NCBI GenBank assembly: GCA_902728285.1
Contig: CACVBU010000682.1
Span: forward strand, 1,411,005 to 1,475,004
Reading direction: 5' to 3'
DNA from: Clytia hemisphaerica
Taxonomy: Eukaryota > Cnidaria > Hydrozoa > Leptothecata > Clytiidae
DNA: 64,000 nt
This document shows positions 35,350-48,325 of the stretch, one piece after another. The position numbers and the translations under genes were made by a program. Under the pieces are notes generated by a model. That model saw only the letters and a list, made by a program, of their open reading frames with translations, did no database searches and was not told where the DNA came from. The number at the start of each line of letters is the position of its first letter. Position 1 is the stretch's first letter.

Positions 35350-37712
35350 TAATGTAAGACTTTCTTGATTTGAGATATTTGATAATGCAGCATGCTACAA
35401 CATTCCCAAAACTTGCACATCTCAATCGACATTTAAAGCAGACACATTTTTCTGAAAACACGCAGTCAAACTAAACAATGTTATTTCTGTCGCATGCAAA
35501 GAATCAAGCAATTTTATTGCGTATCGAACCAAGATAACAAACATTACCATTACCATTGTCCTGATTGTGATAAAGTAATAAAGCAGCGATTATCGCGCTC
35601 ACCAAAATAAAGAAGACCGATAAATTCATCCACAGAAGATGCAAAGAGATGGAAGTGGTATACCGTATTCCGAAATCAAAATTAAATTATTTACCGCCTG
35701 CAGTCGTCAAATGTGATATCTGTAACGTTGAAATGCAAAAAGTTCTTTATCAAGGCATGTTGCAACAAAACACAGGGGCAGTGTACCATCACAGGCGATC
35801 TGTGTTGATAGAGAAAGTGCTCTATTTATGGTCATGAAGAACAAAACGGGATCCCTTATTATCCTATTCATGTCCAAAAGTTGTTGCAGGTCGAGGCCCA
35901 TGTAATCAATTGTGAGGACAATGCTTGTTAGACCACTTTTGCAGTTTCTAGCGAAAATCGTAGGCAACTTCCTGTCACTATTTAGACATCGTTGACGATA
36001 ATGCTGAGTACCCACAGCAAAAACAAAACATTCTTTTCTAACACGAAGTCAGTAACGCAACAAAATGAATTTAACTGTATTCCTTAATCATGCTGAACAA
36101 ACAATCAACTTTACATTTGGCAAGGTGAATTCATCCTGGATATATCGTTTCCATTTGCCATCATTGATATCGATTTAAATAATGTCTTTGAAATGTACGA
36201 ACATTTTTGAACCACGTGGTAGATGAGATGATTATTAACAATTTGATCTTGGACAATTTTTTGGAAGACATGCCAATAGTACCACCCATTATAATATCAG
36301 ACGACGAATCTGACGATGATGGTTATTGTTCACCGGAAAACTTTGTGGATGACGAATTAGTAATTGTTGTGTCGTCGGACGATGAAAGTGTTAAGTGTTT
36401 TTTATTGCTTTTTTTTGAAATCAACAAAACATATAAAAGCATCTTTATTGGGTTTCCTCATTTATTCCAGAAGTCTACAGTCTACATAAATCAATTGTCA
36501 AGGGAGGAAAAGAAAGAGTGACTTTCGTTCATTTCTTCCTTGTGTACACTTTCCATATCTAAGTTATTTTCAAATTGATTCAGTTTCAGACCAGAATGAA
36601 TCACCTGGGAATTTGTCTTTTGCATACAAAAAAACCCAAATTTAATAAAGTTGATCGGTGGTCCCTTTTGTGATAAAATTGTTGAATTAGTAAAGGAAAA
36701 TCACACCTTCAGGGGCAATTGGGATATAAAGATCCTGATCAAACAGAATGAGGACTTGCACCTGTTTGCCTCAAAGATGATCTAAACCGAATCGACCAGA
36801 GTCAGATTTACTGGAGCAAAAGACCTGCTGGCAGGTGAGAAACTTAGTATTATTCAATGTTTTTGTACTTCTGAACAAGCAGTAGTGTCTATAAGTATTT
36901 AAGTGGTACCCAACTTAAAGACAAGAGAATTGAGTCTTTCGAGTATTATATCTCTAGTACTAATTTTTTAGAATTGAAAGATTAATAATTTAGTTTTATC
37001 TGTTTTATCTGAATACCACGCCAGCTAAAGGCCTTGATAGTTTTGAAAGAAGTGAAGAGCCCTTCAACAGCATGGGTAAAGCATATATTGTAAATGCATC
37101 CTTCCATTTTTTTGGGATGTAAACGAATATCCTAATTTCCAACCCTTCTCAGATGAAATACATGATTCAGATAAGGTCAAGAAATCTTACTTTGAAAAAG
37201 CAATGGAAAGTTTCTGTGGTGAATTTGTTTTGCAAAGGAATTTTGACAATGAAGATGATCATACTATAAATTATGGTATGATGACGATCTGTCTCACCAT
37301 TCTCTTTCTCAACATGCATGCATGAGGGTGCTGACCTGATTGACTGAAATCTGATTCACCAGAAGATTTTGCTATCTGTTTTCAAGTTTTCAAGAATTTA
37401 AATGGGAGTATTTTTCTAATTGGCGTGGAGGTAAAGGAAGAAACATGGAAGATGATGGCCTAGGAGATATCTAATAGAATTTAAAAAGACATAGCTAAGG
37501 GAATGGGTGCAAATAAAACAGTTGAGTCCAAAGCTACTAATGGCATCAAGGCTATAATTCAAAATTTCGATGAGAAAACTGATATGACACCAAGATCAGC
37601 TCAGTACACCCATAGTCACACACTTGAAGATAAGATAGAAATGATTAAGGATATCTACACAATTCAGCCTTTAAGCTATGAAAAGAAGATCAAGAATTGT
37701 ATCTTGATGTGA
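35350..37712 (+). pseudogene. DUF6589-type gene body, copy 3-4
   Basis: As the other bodies, but here the finger block has lost its open frame (one A fewer in CTGAAAACACG near 35455 and one G fewer near 35519). CDICN block 35649-35837; GANK C-terminus 37503-37712. The shifts are in homopolymers. Confidence 0.6.
36065..36410 (+). CDS. Conserved acidic ORF, unit 3 (frameshifted)
   Basis: The head (ATG 36065) and tail (open from 36207) are in different frames: the run after TTTACA has one T fewer and the later T run before GAACCACG is shorter. Confidence 0.35.
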
Positions 37713-37959
37713 TCAGTTGTTGCTTGTCTGATGGGCAACTCGTACCAAGTAGCACTGAAAGATCAAAAGCTGAACAAAGTCTTGCTGTCTTTCCATGAGT
37801 GAGGTTGTGCGGTGTGATATTTAACAAATATTTTCATTTTTATTTATTTAAAGACAATTAACTTTAGTTCATAAAAGACCCCAGGACTGGCACCAGCAAT
37901 AGTATGTAGCAAATTTGTATGGTAAGTTGAATGATGTTTACGTAGTCAGGTAGAATATT

Positions 37960-40324
37960 TAATGTAAGACTTTCTTGATTTGAGATATTTGATAATGCAG
38001 CATGCTACAACATTCCCAAAACTTGCACATCTCAATCGACATTTAAAGCAGACACATTTTTCTGAAAAACACGCAGTCAAACTAAACAATGTTATTTCTG
38101 TCGCATGCAAAGAATCAAGCAATTTTTATTGGCGTATCGAACCAAGATAACAAACATTACCATTACCATTGTCCTGATTGTGATAAAGTAATAAAGCAGC
38201 GATTATCGCGCTCACCAAAATAAAGAAGACCGATAAATTCATCCACAGAAGATGCAAAGAGATGGAAGTGGTATACCGTATTCCGAAATCAAAATTAAAT
38301 TATTTACCGCCTGCAGTCGTCAAATGTGATATCTGTAACGTTGAAATGCAAAAAGTTCTTTATCAAGGCATGTTGCAACAAAACACAGGGGCAGTGTACC
38401 ATCACAGGCGATCTGTGTTGATAGAGAAAGTGCTCTATTTATGGTCATGAAGAACAAAACGGGATCCCTTATTATCCTATTCATGTCCAAAAGTTGTTGC
38501 AGGTCGAGGCCCATGTAATCAATTGTGAGGACAATGCTTGTTAGACCACTTTTGCAGTTTCTAGCGAAAATCGTAGGCAACTTCCTGTCACTATTTAGAC
38601 ATCGTTGACGATAATGCTGAGTACCCACAGCAAAAACAAAACATTCTTTTCTAACACGAAGTCAGTAACGCAACAAAATGAATTTAACTGTATTCCTTAA
38701 TCATGCTGAACAAACAATCAACTTTACATTTGGCAAGGTGAATTCATCCTGGATATATCGTTTCCATTTGCCATCATTGATATCGATTTAAATAATGTCT
38801 TTGAAATGTACGAACATTTTTTGAACCACGTGGTAGATGAGATGATTATTAACAATTTGATCTTGGACAATTTTTTGGAAGACATGCCAATAGTACCACC
38901 CATTATAATATCAGACGACGAATCTGACGATGATGGTTATTGTTCACCGGAAAACTTTGTGGATGACGAATTAGTAATTGTTGTGTCGTCGGACGATGAA
39001 AGTGTTAAGTGTTTTTTATTGCTTTTTTTGAAATCAACAAAACATATAAAAGCATCTTTATTGAGTTTCCTCATTTATTCCAGAAGTCTACAGTCTACAT
39101 AAATCAATTGTCAAGGGAGGAAAAGAAAGAGTGACTTTCGTTCATTTCTTCCTTGTGTACACTTTCCATATCTAAGTTATTTTCAAATTGATTCAGTTTC
39201 AGACCAGAATGAATCACCTGGGAATTTGTCTTTTGCATACAAAAAAAACAAATTTAATAAAGTTGATCGGTGGTCCCTTTTGTGATAAAATTGTTGAATT
39301 AGTAAAGGAAAATCACACCTTCAGGGGCAATTGGGATATAAAGATCCTGATCAAACAGAATGAGGACTTGCACCTGTTTGCCTCAAAGATGATCTAAACC
39401 GAATCGACCAGAGTCAGATTTACTGGAGCAAAAGACCTGCTGGCAGGTGAGAAACTTAGTATTATTCAATGTTTTTGTACTTCTGAACAAGCAGTAGTGT
39501 CTATAAGTATTTAAGTGGTACCCAACTTAAAGACAAGAGAATTGAGTCTTTCGAGTATTATATCTCTAGTACTAATTTTTTAGAATTGAAAGATTAATAA
39601 TTTAGTTTTATCTGTTTTATCTGAATACCACGCCAGCTAAAGGCCTTGATAGTTTTGAAAGAAGTGAAGAGCCCTTCATCAGCATGGGTAAAGCATACAT
39701 TGTAAATGCATCCTTCCATTTTTTTGGGATGTAAACGAATATCCTAATTTCCAACCCTTCTCAGATGAAATACATGATTCAGATAAGGTCAAGAAATCTT
39801 ACTTTGAAAAAGCAATGGAAAGTTTCTGTGGTGAATTTGTTTTGCAAAGGAATTTTGACAATGAAGATGATCATACTATAAATTATGGTATGATGACGAT
39901 CTGTCTCACCATTCTCTTTCTCAACATGCATGCATGAGGGTGCTGACCTGATTGACTGAAATCTGATTCACCAGAAGATTTTGCTATCTGTTTTCAAGTT
40001 TTCAAGAATTTAAATGGGAGTATTTTTCTAATTGGCGTGGAGGTAAAGGAAGAAACATGGAAGATGATGGCCTAGGAGATATCTAATAGAATTTAAAAAG
40101 ACATAGCTAAGGGAATGGGTGCAAATAAAACAGTTGAGTCCAAAGCTACTAATGGCATCAAGGCTATAATTCAAAATTTCGATGAGAAAACTGATATGAC
40201 ACCAAGATCAGCTCAGTACACCCATAGTCACACACTTGAAGATAAGATAGAAATGATTAAGGATATCTACACAATTCAGCCTTTAAGCTATGAAAAGAAG
40301 ATCAAGAATTGTATCTTGATGTGA
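37960..40324 (+). pseudogene. DUF6589-type gene body, copy 4-5
   Basis: CDICN block 38262-38450, GNWDIKIL block 39188-39397, GANK C-terminus 40115-40324. The finger block is broken by one extra T near 38124. Confidence 0.6.
38678..39023 (+). CDS. Conserved acidic ORF, unit 4 (frameshifted)
   Basis: Same ORF with one T missing after TTTACA; the acidic part is open from 38806. Confidence 0.35.
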
Positions 40325-40569
40325 TCAGTTGTTGCTTGTCTGATGGGCAACTCGTACCAAGTAGCACTGAAAGATCAAAAGCTGAACAAACTCTTGCTGT
40401 CTTTCCATGAGTGAGGTTGTGCGGTGTGATATTTAACAAATATTTTCATTTTTATTTATTTAAAGACAATTAACTTTAGTTCATAAAAGACCCCAGGACT
40501 GGCACCAGCAATAGTATGTAGCAAATTTGTATGGTAAGTTGAATGATGTTTACGTAGTCAGGTAGAATA

Positions 40570-41285
40570 TTTAATGTAAGACTTTCTTGATTTGAGATAT
40601 TTGATAATGCAGCATGCTACAACATTCCCAAAACTTGCACATCTCAATCGACATTTAAAGCAGACACATTTTTCTGAAAAACACGCAGTCAAACTAAACA
40701 ATGTTATTTCTGTCGCATGCAAAGAATCAAGCAATTTTATTGGCGTATCGAACCAAGATAACAAGCATTACCATTACCATTGTCCTGATTGTGATAAAGT
40801 AATAAAGCAGCGATTATCGCGCTCACCAAAATAAAGAAGACCGATAAATTCATCCACAGAAGGTGCAAAGAGATGGAAGTGGTATACCGTATTCCGAAAT
40901 CAAAATTAAATTATTTACCGCCTGCAGTCGTCAAATGTGATATCTGTAACGTTGAAATGCAAAAAGTTCTTTATCAAGGCATGTTGCAACAAAACACAGG
41001 GGCAGTGTACCATCACAGGCGATCTGTGTTGATAGAGAAAGTGCTCTATTTATGGTCATGAAGAACAAAACGGGATCCCTTATTATCCTATTCATGTCCA
41101 AAAGTTGTTGCAGGTCGAGGCCCATGTAATCAATTGTGAGGACAATGCTTGTTAGACCACTTTTGCAGTTTCTAGCGAAAATCGTAGGCAACTTCCTGTC
41201 ACTATTTAGACATCGTTGACGATAATGCTGAGTACCCACAGCAAAAACAAAACATTATTTTCTAACACGAAGTCAGTAACGCAAC
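40570..41285 (+). pseudogene. DUF6589-type gene, N-terminal half only (array end)
   Basis: Finger block open at 40592-40834 and CDICN block at 40873-41061, then the array ends before any C-terminal half. It is the counterpart of the orphan C-terminal half at 28770-29900. Confidence 0.6.
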
Positions 41286-41288
41286 AAA

Positions 41289-41648
41289 ATGAATTTAACT
41301 GTATTCCTTAATCATGCTGAACAAACAATCAACTTTACATTTTGGCAAGGTGAATTCATCCTGGATATATCGTTTCCATTTGCCATCATTGATATCGATT
41401 TAAATAATGTCTTTGAAATGTACGAACATTTTTTGAACCACGTGGTAGATGAGATGATTATTAACAATTTGATCTTGGACAATTTTTTGGAAGACATGCC
41501 AATAGTACCACCCATTATAATATCAGACGACGAATCTGACGATGATGGTTATTGTTCACCGGAAAACTTTGTGGATGACGAATTAGTAATTGTTGTGTCG
41601 TCGGACGATGAAAGTGTTAAGTGTTTTTTATTGCTTTCTTTTTTGTAA
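41289..41648 (+). CDS. Conserved acidic ORF, unit 5, with native 3' end
   Basis: Complete 119-residue form. Because this unit is followed by non-repeat sequence, its end (SVKCFLLLSFL, stop at 41646) shows the original downstream context. Hydrophobic head, strongly acidic tail. No domain recognised. It could be a separate small gene or an exon. Confidence 0.45.
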   Translation: MNLTVFLNHAEQTINFTFWQGEFILDISFPFAIIDIDLNNVFEMYEHFLNHVVDEMIINNLILDNFLEDMPIVPPIIISDDESDDDGYCSPENFVDDELVIVVSSDDESVKCFLLLSFL

Positions 41649-41716
41649 ACATACTTTCCTACTCTTGTAAATAACTCTTTAGTGTTTTTGTACCTCTGTT
41701 TTTGTAACATATCTCT

Positions 41717-41950
41717 CTTTTGTAAATACAAGTCGCGTCAACTAATACTATCTGTTTCGAGTCTTGTGTCATTCCAATTTTTGCTTATGACCTTTCTATA
41801 ACTGCTTAGACGATTTGATATTCACTGTTAAGCACTCTTTTGTAAATACAAGTCGCGTCAACTAATACTATCTGTTTCGAGTCTTGTGTCACTCCCATTT
41901 TTGCTAATGACCTTTCTATAACTGCTTAGTTAATTTGATATTCACTGTTA
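41717..41950 (+). repeat. 118-bp tandem duplication just after the array
   Basis: Two units start CTCTTTTGTAAATACAAG (41717 and 41835) and share TCGCGTCAACTAATACTATC, GTTTCGAGTCTTGTGTCA and GATTTGATATTCACTGTTA. Confidence 0.9.
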
Positions 41951-42274
41951 GGCAAACATGTTAACATTAGGCGTTTTTCAAACTTATAAAAAAATATTTT
42001 TCAAAAAAATAACTTAGAAAATTATTTTTGACAAAAATTTTCAAAGTTTTTTTTCGAGTCGGCCATCGAAAAATCGGTGCGCCCAGCCCCCAATGGGACC
42101 ACCGCCGCCGGAAGGACACGTGTATCGAATAACTCGCCGCGAGGAGGAGACGGTCCAAACGACAACAAGGTCGCATGAACAAATCTTCTAATAAGGCTTG
42201 AGAATCTTTCACTCAAACGCTCCACTATAGTTGAGACCATTGAATGGCCTATCTCTTTTACACGTTATACAGCG

Positions 42275-42320
42275 AACTCTACTGCAGTTTTCCGGAGAAC
42301 AATATCCATCATAGGATGAC
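42275..42320 (-). pseudogene. Inverted fragment resembling the acidic ORF
   Basis: The minus strand reads YDGYCSPENC, against DDGYCSPENF in the tandem units. The DNA match around it (ATGATGG.TATTGTTC.CCGGAAAACT) is about 26 of 29 bases. It lies in a GC-richer patch (42050-42540) with no other recognisable coding sense. Confidence 0.35.
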
Positions 42321-42750
42321 AGCAGCTTTCGAGAAGAATGGATCTTGAACGCCAAGAAATGGGTGAAGATTTTAATACCAAATAATTTACATCCGACGAG
42401 ACGAAATGGATGAAATACAGAACTGGATGGAAGACGTCCATGAGCCGAGCGAGAGCTACATGCCAAAATTAAAGCCACCAGTAGAGACGAAAGTCGAATT
42501 TCTTGTGCTCGAGTACCACATTTTTCATCTTCCTTCATTCCAATAAATCAAATAGGTACGGATCATCACACTATTACCCGTAATTAACGCTTCTTTCCTT
42601 TGGCCAGTAAGTTTTTCTTTATTAGTTATAACTTATTTATTTATTTATTCATTAGGACGGATGCTGCATTAGTAGTTGTAGCTTATTTGTAGTAAGCATC
42701 CAAAAGAAGAAGACAAAACGGGGATGACTGTCCGTCGAAAAAGTGCTTAA

Positions 42751-43029
42751 GCACAATACGGAGTATGTTCACCATGCAAACCAAGTGAACTTGTTGACAA
42801 TCGTGCGGCTGCTCCATCTTGCGACGGAACACTTGGGGAATATACCGTCCCCGACTCGGTGCAAAATACGTTTTCCGAGATAATCATCTTCAGTTCTACA
42901 TTTGAATACCCGTCGGCAATGTGCCCTCCCGGCTATTACCATAATGGCATTATGGCAACTCCTGCACTTGGGACACAGGATGTAAGGTTACACATTTCGT
43001 ATTTTGCTTGCGGAACACTGCTTGCTTAG
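42751..43029 (+). CDS. Unrecognised cysteine-containing ORF fragment
   Basis: An open frame without an early ATG reads AQYGVCSPCKPSELVDN, APSCDGTLGEYTVPDSV, FEYPSAMCPPGYYHNG and IMATPALG, and ends at 43029. Local GC is raised and codon sense looks real. It could be a decayed extracellular Cys-rich or transposon protein; I cannot name it. Confidence 0.25.
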   Translation, partial: AQYGVCSPCKPSELVDNRAAAPSCDGTLGEYTVPDSVQNTFSEIIIFSSTFEYPSAMCPPGYYHNGIMATPALGTQDVRLHISYFACGTLLA

Positions 43030-43435
43030 CTTTGAAAAGCTTGGTGGCATAAGGGAGTTTCCAACAGTTGGACTCTAAGATGCAGGGCTTGGGAATGGGC
43101 GGGCTTAAGATGTCCTATCAAGCAGGCTAAGGACGTGATTTTTCGAAAATTTTTGTTTTTCTCCTTGAAAGGATAAAAATAGAGGCTTGTTTCATTTTTT
43201 ATTTCTTTAGACTTTAGCAGGTCAAAGTTTCTTTGTTTGAAAGATGGCTTTGTTTTTAATCGAAATTATGGACTATCATTCGATCTATGGATATGTTTTC
43301 ACTTTTATAAACCAGAAGCATTTCTGCTGCAAGGTTTCATTCAAAATATCTCTTAATGAAGTCAAAAAGAAAGTAACCTCAGTTTTCAGTATTTAGATTT
43401 TTGTTATTGGTTTACTTCAATCAAATAAGTTTTAG

Positions 43436-43605
43436 GTGGATCTATGCAGTTCGATAGGATTTTTTATTTGGTTGGCTACGCAAGCAAGGAAGAAAGAAGT
43501 AAAAGAAGAAATTCAAGCTACGTCAACCAATCAAGACTGGAAGTGGAAAAGGAAGAAATGAATGTAATGGCGTCCTTGGTTTGGAAATTATTTTGTCAAG
43601 ACAAG
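43436..43605 (+). CDS. Possible exon of an unknown gene
   Basis: Between a TTTTAG acceptor and a strong AAG|GTAAGC donor lies an open frame of 56 codons (SMQFDRIFYLVGYASKEERS, then VNQSRLEVEKEEMNVM). A following short piece at 44071-44115 (TTTTTAG then PYKMRRGCECDDVTW-stop) is in frame with it. No family recognised. Confidence 0.25.
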
Positions 43606-44249
43606 GTAAGCAATGATTTATAAAATATAGTCTCAGTTTCTTTACATTTTTTGTTCTATTATTTTTCTCGAGAATTTCAACCCCTTTTTATTGTTGTTAT
43701 CATCAGAGTATTCTTTTGTTTCACAGAAAGCTATCTTTATGTCTATTTTCTCCTACTTCCTTTCCAATAAATCTTTGAGGTGGAAAAAGGAAAAACCGAT
43801 TGATTGCTGTCCAGTTCACATCAAAATCTTCCTTTAAAAATTGACAATATTTTATTGGGAAAACTTCCTTCTTGAAATAAATATTGATTGAAACCAACCA
43901 ACCACCCCAGTCTCCTCTCTGGTTACCCTCATCTATGTAGAGTTCTTCTCATTTGAGCCTTTCTCAGTGTTCATAACTGTTCACAGGAAGAGATTTGTCT
44001 AGCTGAACATTTTTAGATTGATTTTCTTTTTATTTCATTTTTAGCACACTGCTTATTGAAATATTTTTAGCCTTACAAAATGAGACGTGGCTGTGAATGT
44101 GACGATGTGACTTGGTGAGCTTTGAACCCACCTGATATTATTTTGAGAAATTTATTTCTTGAAACTATTTCTCGGGTAAATTAATGCGTGTCCAAATTTT
44201 CGTTAATTCTTCGGACCCATCATCACCCCTCCTAGCATAATGAATTATA

Positions 44250-44760
44250 CCTTCGAAAGCAGCCACCGAGGGCAAATGATGGAAAAGCCGTTCCGGAGAC
44301 CCCCCTCAGCTGGAAATGGCCTAGGCGTTCCGGGAAAATTTCGTAAAGTTTGCTCCTGGAAATGCATAGCCGTTCCCTGGAAAAATTTTGAAAGTTCTTT
44401 AACAATTCTCCAGCTGGAAATTCACACGCGTTCCAGGCTGATTTTACGGAACTTTTTCACATCTGGTAGAATTTTGGAGCTGTTCCTTTAACCAACTAGC
44501 TGGAAATCTGGAGCCATTCCGCCGGGACGATTTCTAGCTTCTTTTTCTTTTTTTCTGAGCCGTTCCTTTAGTTAGCCAGCTGGAAATTTAGAGGCGTTCC
44601 GGTAGATTTTTTCAGAGCTTTAAAATCAGCTCGGATCAAGATGTTTCCTGGAAAAGCACCCTACTGGAGGGGAACGGCTCATTTTGATGTTTTGATTCAG
44701 CTGATTTATTAAAAATTGACCCGTTCCACTCCAGTAGGGTACTTTTCCAGAAACCAGGAA
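44250..44760. repeat. CAGCTGGAAAT / AGCCGTTCC motif array, copy 1
   Basis: About six occurrences of CAGCTGGAAAT followed 3-6 bases later by (A)GCCGTTCC or variants (from 44307, 44353, 44410, 44497, 44577). Inverted GGAACGGCTC and TGGAACGGGTC follow near 44673 and 44718. Spacing is 45-90 bases. The same motif recurs at 56698-57157. Confidence 0.65.
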
Positions 44761-45675
44761 CGATTTGTATTTTCCGAGCTGTCTTAAAGGGATACTCCAA
44801 TACTGCAGTTGAATTTTCTAGCAAAATATACCCGTTTACTTTTTTCCGACAAAATATTAAAAAATCAATTGCGAGTTCACCGTTTACAACGGGAGAAAAA
44901 AAGATCGGTTACTAGTCTTGCTCAAAACTCGATCTTGGAGAGTAAGAGAGTAATGGCGAAACAAAAATGATTTTTGAAATTCTTCACTGATTCTCGTATT
45001 GTAAAGGGATCTATTTATCCTTTAGCAGTGTTAATATTAACTGAATTAGTTGTTGACATTATTCAACTATACGTGTATAAAGTTTGTAGGTGTATTTTTC
45101 AGTGATGATGGAGATACAGCTAGATATAATTTTTAAGGGTGAAATTTAAAGTGTCTAGCAAATGGTTACCAACTGCCAATATGGATTACAAAATGCAATA
45201 ACATCTCTGTATTTTGAAATTTTAGAAGTATAGAATCATGCCTGTTATAAGTCTCAATCAAACTGCCTTTAAAATTTGGATGCAAAAGAAAAAAGAGCTT
45301 GGATATACACAGAAAACACACACAGTGCATTTGCACATTTTCTGGTAACACATATGACTGCTGGTGAGAGTGAAAGTGAACCAGAAACTGATTCCTCAAA
45401 CAGCCAACAAAGTGGAATAGATGAAGTAATAATTGTTGCTGATGTTATTGAAAGTGATGACGAACAACAGACTGTTGATGTCACTGTTGGTCTAGAACCT
45501 GAACATGATGATGGCGATGCTCTTCAGCAAGATACAGAGTGAGTGATTCTTATAAATTCCTAAATTGCAGTAGCAATTTTTACTGTAATTGCGGTATAAA
45601 ATTGCTTTTAAATTTTTCACATATATACCCAGGCAGTGAGTGTCAATTGAACTGTTCGATTATCTAACTAATCCT

Positions 45676-46324
45676 GACCCGATCAATCGAACTTGTCGAA
45701 CCAATCGAACTAATCGAACTAATCGAACTCCATCGGACGATTAAAGTTCGATTAAAAAACTTATTCGAACCTAATCGAACACTCACAATTTTTGAAGCAA
45801 TAGCAGTTCGATTAGTTCGGTCAGTAAAAAGTTCGATTAGTTCCATGATATTAAAAATCCTCATATCTTCCCTTGCTTGCAAAAACTTCGTACTGGCATG
45901 CGATTGCCAATTTTGACAGTTCCCGGACTTAACAGCTTGATGTTATTGTACCCGGATATTTGTCTATCCGGAAAAAAGTCTGTAGCCCCTCTGTTGCGAT
46001 TTCGCGCCCGGCCGAGTGATAGAATACTACGCCCGCCCCAACAAACAGCCTCTTCTGGCGCTAAAAGGATACAGGCAAAGTGTAATCCGTTATCGGAAGT
46101 AATTTCCCGATTTACATTCCGAGTTTGGCTTTGAAAAGAAGCTAATATACGGTGGCGGAGCAGCACAAACTTGTCGAACAAAATTGGTTTATCGAACCCA
46201 ATTTGATCGAACACTCACAATCTTTAGGAGTTCAATAAATTTTTTTAATCGAACTTTAATCGTTCAATGAAGTTTCGATTAGTTCGATTGTTCGATTGGT
46301 TCGACAAGTTCGATCGATCGGGTC
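45676..46324. mobile_element. TTCGAT-rich element with about 85-bp TIRs
   Basis: The left end GACCCGATCAATCGAACTTG pairs with the complement of the right end CAAGTTCGATCGATCGGGTC. The match continues through CCAATCGAAC, CTAATCGAAC and GATTAAAGTTCGATTAAAAA. The GC-richer core (45890-46170) gives chance ORFs. The target duplication is unclear, although CTAATC stands a few bases outside both ends. Confidence 0.7.
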
Positions 46325-46654
46325 TTGACTAATCAAACTTAATCGGACCCTATCGAACGATAGCTGTTCGATTACCAAACCCAATCGAACACCTATCGAA
46401 CTGAGAAAACTTTTGTAAAGTTTGATGACTGTTCCATAGACCTTTTTGCCTTTCCATCCGCGATATTGAATTGTATGCTAAAATTATGGTGGCCGAATTG
46501 CCGTGGTAAAATTCCCTTAGAAAGTATGCGAAACATATATGCAAAAAGGAAGTATTAATATAAAACTTACATGCATAATTGGCATTATAATAAAGTGTAA
46601 TCTTGTTGAAGAAAGATTAAAAATTTGCTTCTCTTGAAATCTAAGAATAAAACT

Positions 46655-46914
46655 TTTCATTTTCATTTGTTTATATTATTTTGCAACGTCAGCTTTTTTC
46701 CATAGATTATGCGCGCGCATGCATAGAAAAATATCGAGAAGCCCGTGAAAATTCTGCTCGATGACTCAAAGCAAATCGACCAATCAGATGCACTTGCTTA
46801 TGCAGGGACAGTACAGATATCCCTGCAGACAAGTTACTTGGACCAGACCGTAAAGCAGAGACAAAATTATAAAAAACTAGACGGTGAAATAGTTTACGGT
46901 CTGGATATCCAGGC
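46655..46914 (-). mobile_element. Truncated inverted copy of the TAGCCTGGATATCC element
   Basis: The right end (GTCTGGATATCCAGGCTA) and about 250 inner bases match 26903-27115 in reverse: TTACGGTCTGG, GGTGAAATAGTTTACGG, TCAGCTTTTTTCCATA. The far terminus is not seen, so it is truncated. Confidence 0.75.
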
Positions 46915-48325
46915 TAACATGTTTACTGAACTTCTAGTTTGATGGATGAACTTGTTTGATAAGAATGATACCAAGAATTTCATTCAAGGTTTATTTTGAA
47001 TAAATATAAAAAATAAAAAATAAAAATTTGTATCTTGTTCGTCTCAAGCATAAGAATCGTAAATTCCATGTTAGCACTTCAGTTTTTTATTCAAAATTAC
47101 CTAAATGTAAACAAACTGATAACCCTTCCATGGACGAAAATTTCATAAATCGCCAAATTAAAAAAAGTTTCTGACTGACCAACCCATATCCAAAATTTAG
47201 GGTCGGGTGACGGCAAACCAACAATTTTTTAAGCCCAGCCCCAGCTAGATCTTTATCGATTCTTTTTTTAAATTGAAGCAAATTATAGGTCCTGCTTTTA
47301 TATATCATCACAACTCATTGTTGGTGCATTTTTATGTAAACAGAACTTGAGTTCACATTTTTGTCTGATTGTATGTTTGATGGCTTTTTGAAAGGAACTT
47401 ATGTTCAAGAGTAGCTTTTTTAAAAGATATTTCAAATTTTTGCTTTCAGATCACTCAGTGTAACCCTCAATGTAAATATAATTCGGATAAAATCAAAGAA
47501 TGAATGACTAATTTTTCATAGGAATGTTTGATGATCAAATGTACTCTACAACATTGGGGAAAGCATTAAGCACAGCCATCTGTGAGTATAACCTTTTTAA
47601 ACTGAAATTCTATTACTACACATTTTAATGGAACTGCTGTAAACACTGTCACTTGTCAGAGCTAAATGAATTTAATTTTTTTTCTAGCTATTTTCATTGA
47701 AAAGTATGAATTCTGGCCCAAATACTTTTAAAAGGCTTCGTGAAGGTAAATGCCTCTCTTAATTAAGAATTCTTAACAAATTGCGAAAGTTTATGCTCGT
47801 ATTCTCGTATTCAATTTTTTTTTTAATTTGAAAATCTTTGAAGCTGTGAAATCAAAATTTTAAATGTCCCTAGTAGTAAAATCAATCATTGGCTTAATTT
47901 TAAGACTGATATTTTTAAATATTTTTTAGAACTGCTGATAGTGAAAGAAAATTGACTGAGAGTGAAAGAACATTGACTGAGAGTGAAAGAACATTGACAT
48001 CATTGAACTTGTCAACCCATGATGATGGAAAAATGAGTGGATTTTTACAGAAATGGTGATGAACGTGTCAAGGAAATTTATTCAGACAGACAGAGGGAAT
48101 CAGAATCAAGTGATGAAGAAAAATCTGCACTAAATGTAGCATCTCTTGATGGTGGACAAATAAGTGACTGATAATGAATATGACGTGGATATTGATACAT
48201 ACACAGATACTGAAACAGAATCAGAAAGTGATGAAGAAGAATCTGATACGGATCAAATTGAATATATTGGGTATGTTTTGCTTACTTTTTACTTGATCAT
48301 AATATCCAATCTGTTTTTCCACTGG

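Larger units (their letters stand above)
45276..48270 (+). pseudogene. Acidic multi-exon gene fragment with TE-filled intron
   Basis: Exon-like blocks: 45276-45538 (GESESEPETDSSNSQQSG, VIESDDEQQTVDVTVG, donor A|GTGAGT), 47522-47581 (MFDDQMYSTTLGKALS, donor GTGAGT), 47688-47745 (NSGPNTFKRLRE, donor GTAAAT) and 47930-48270 (repeated LTESERT, then TDTETESESDEEESDTD, donor GTATGT). Splice signals are good, but frames do not join without several one-base corrections, for example near 48055 and 48165. The product would be a very acidic, Ser/Glu-rich nuclear-type protein. The first intron contains two mobile elements. No domain recognised. Confidence 0.4.

Noticed and set aside
45861-46214. 117-codon minus-strand ORF
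   Set aside because: Lies inside the GC-rich core of the TTCGAT element; no domain and no homologue recognised, best explained as element sequence.
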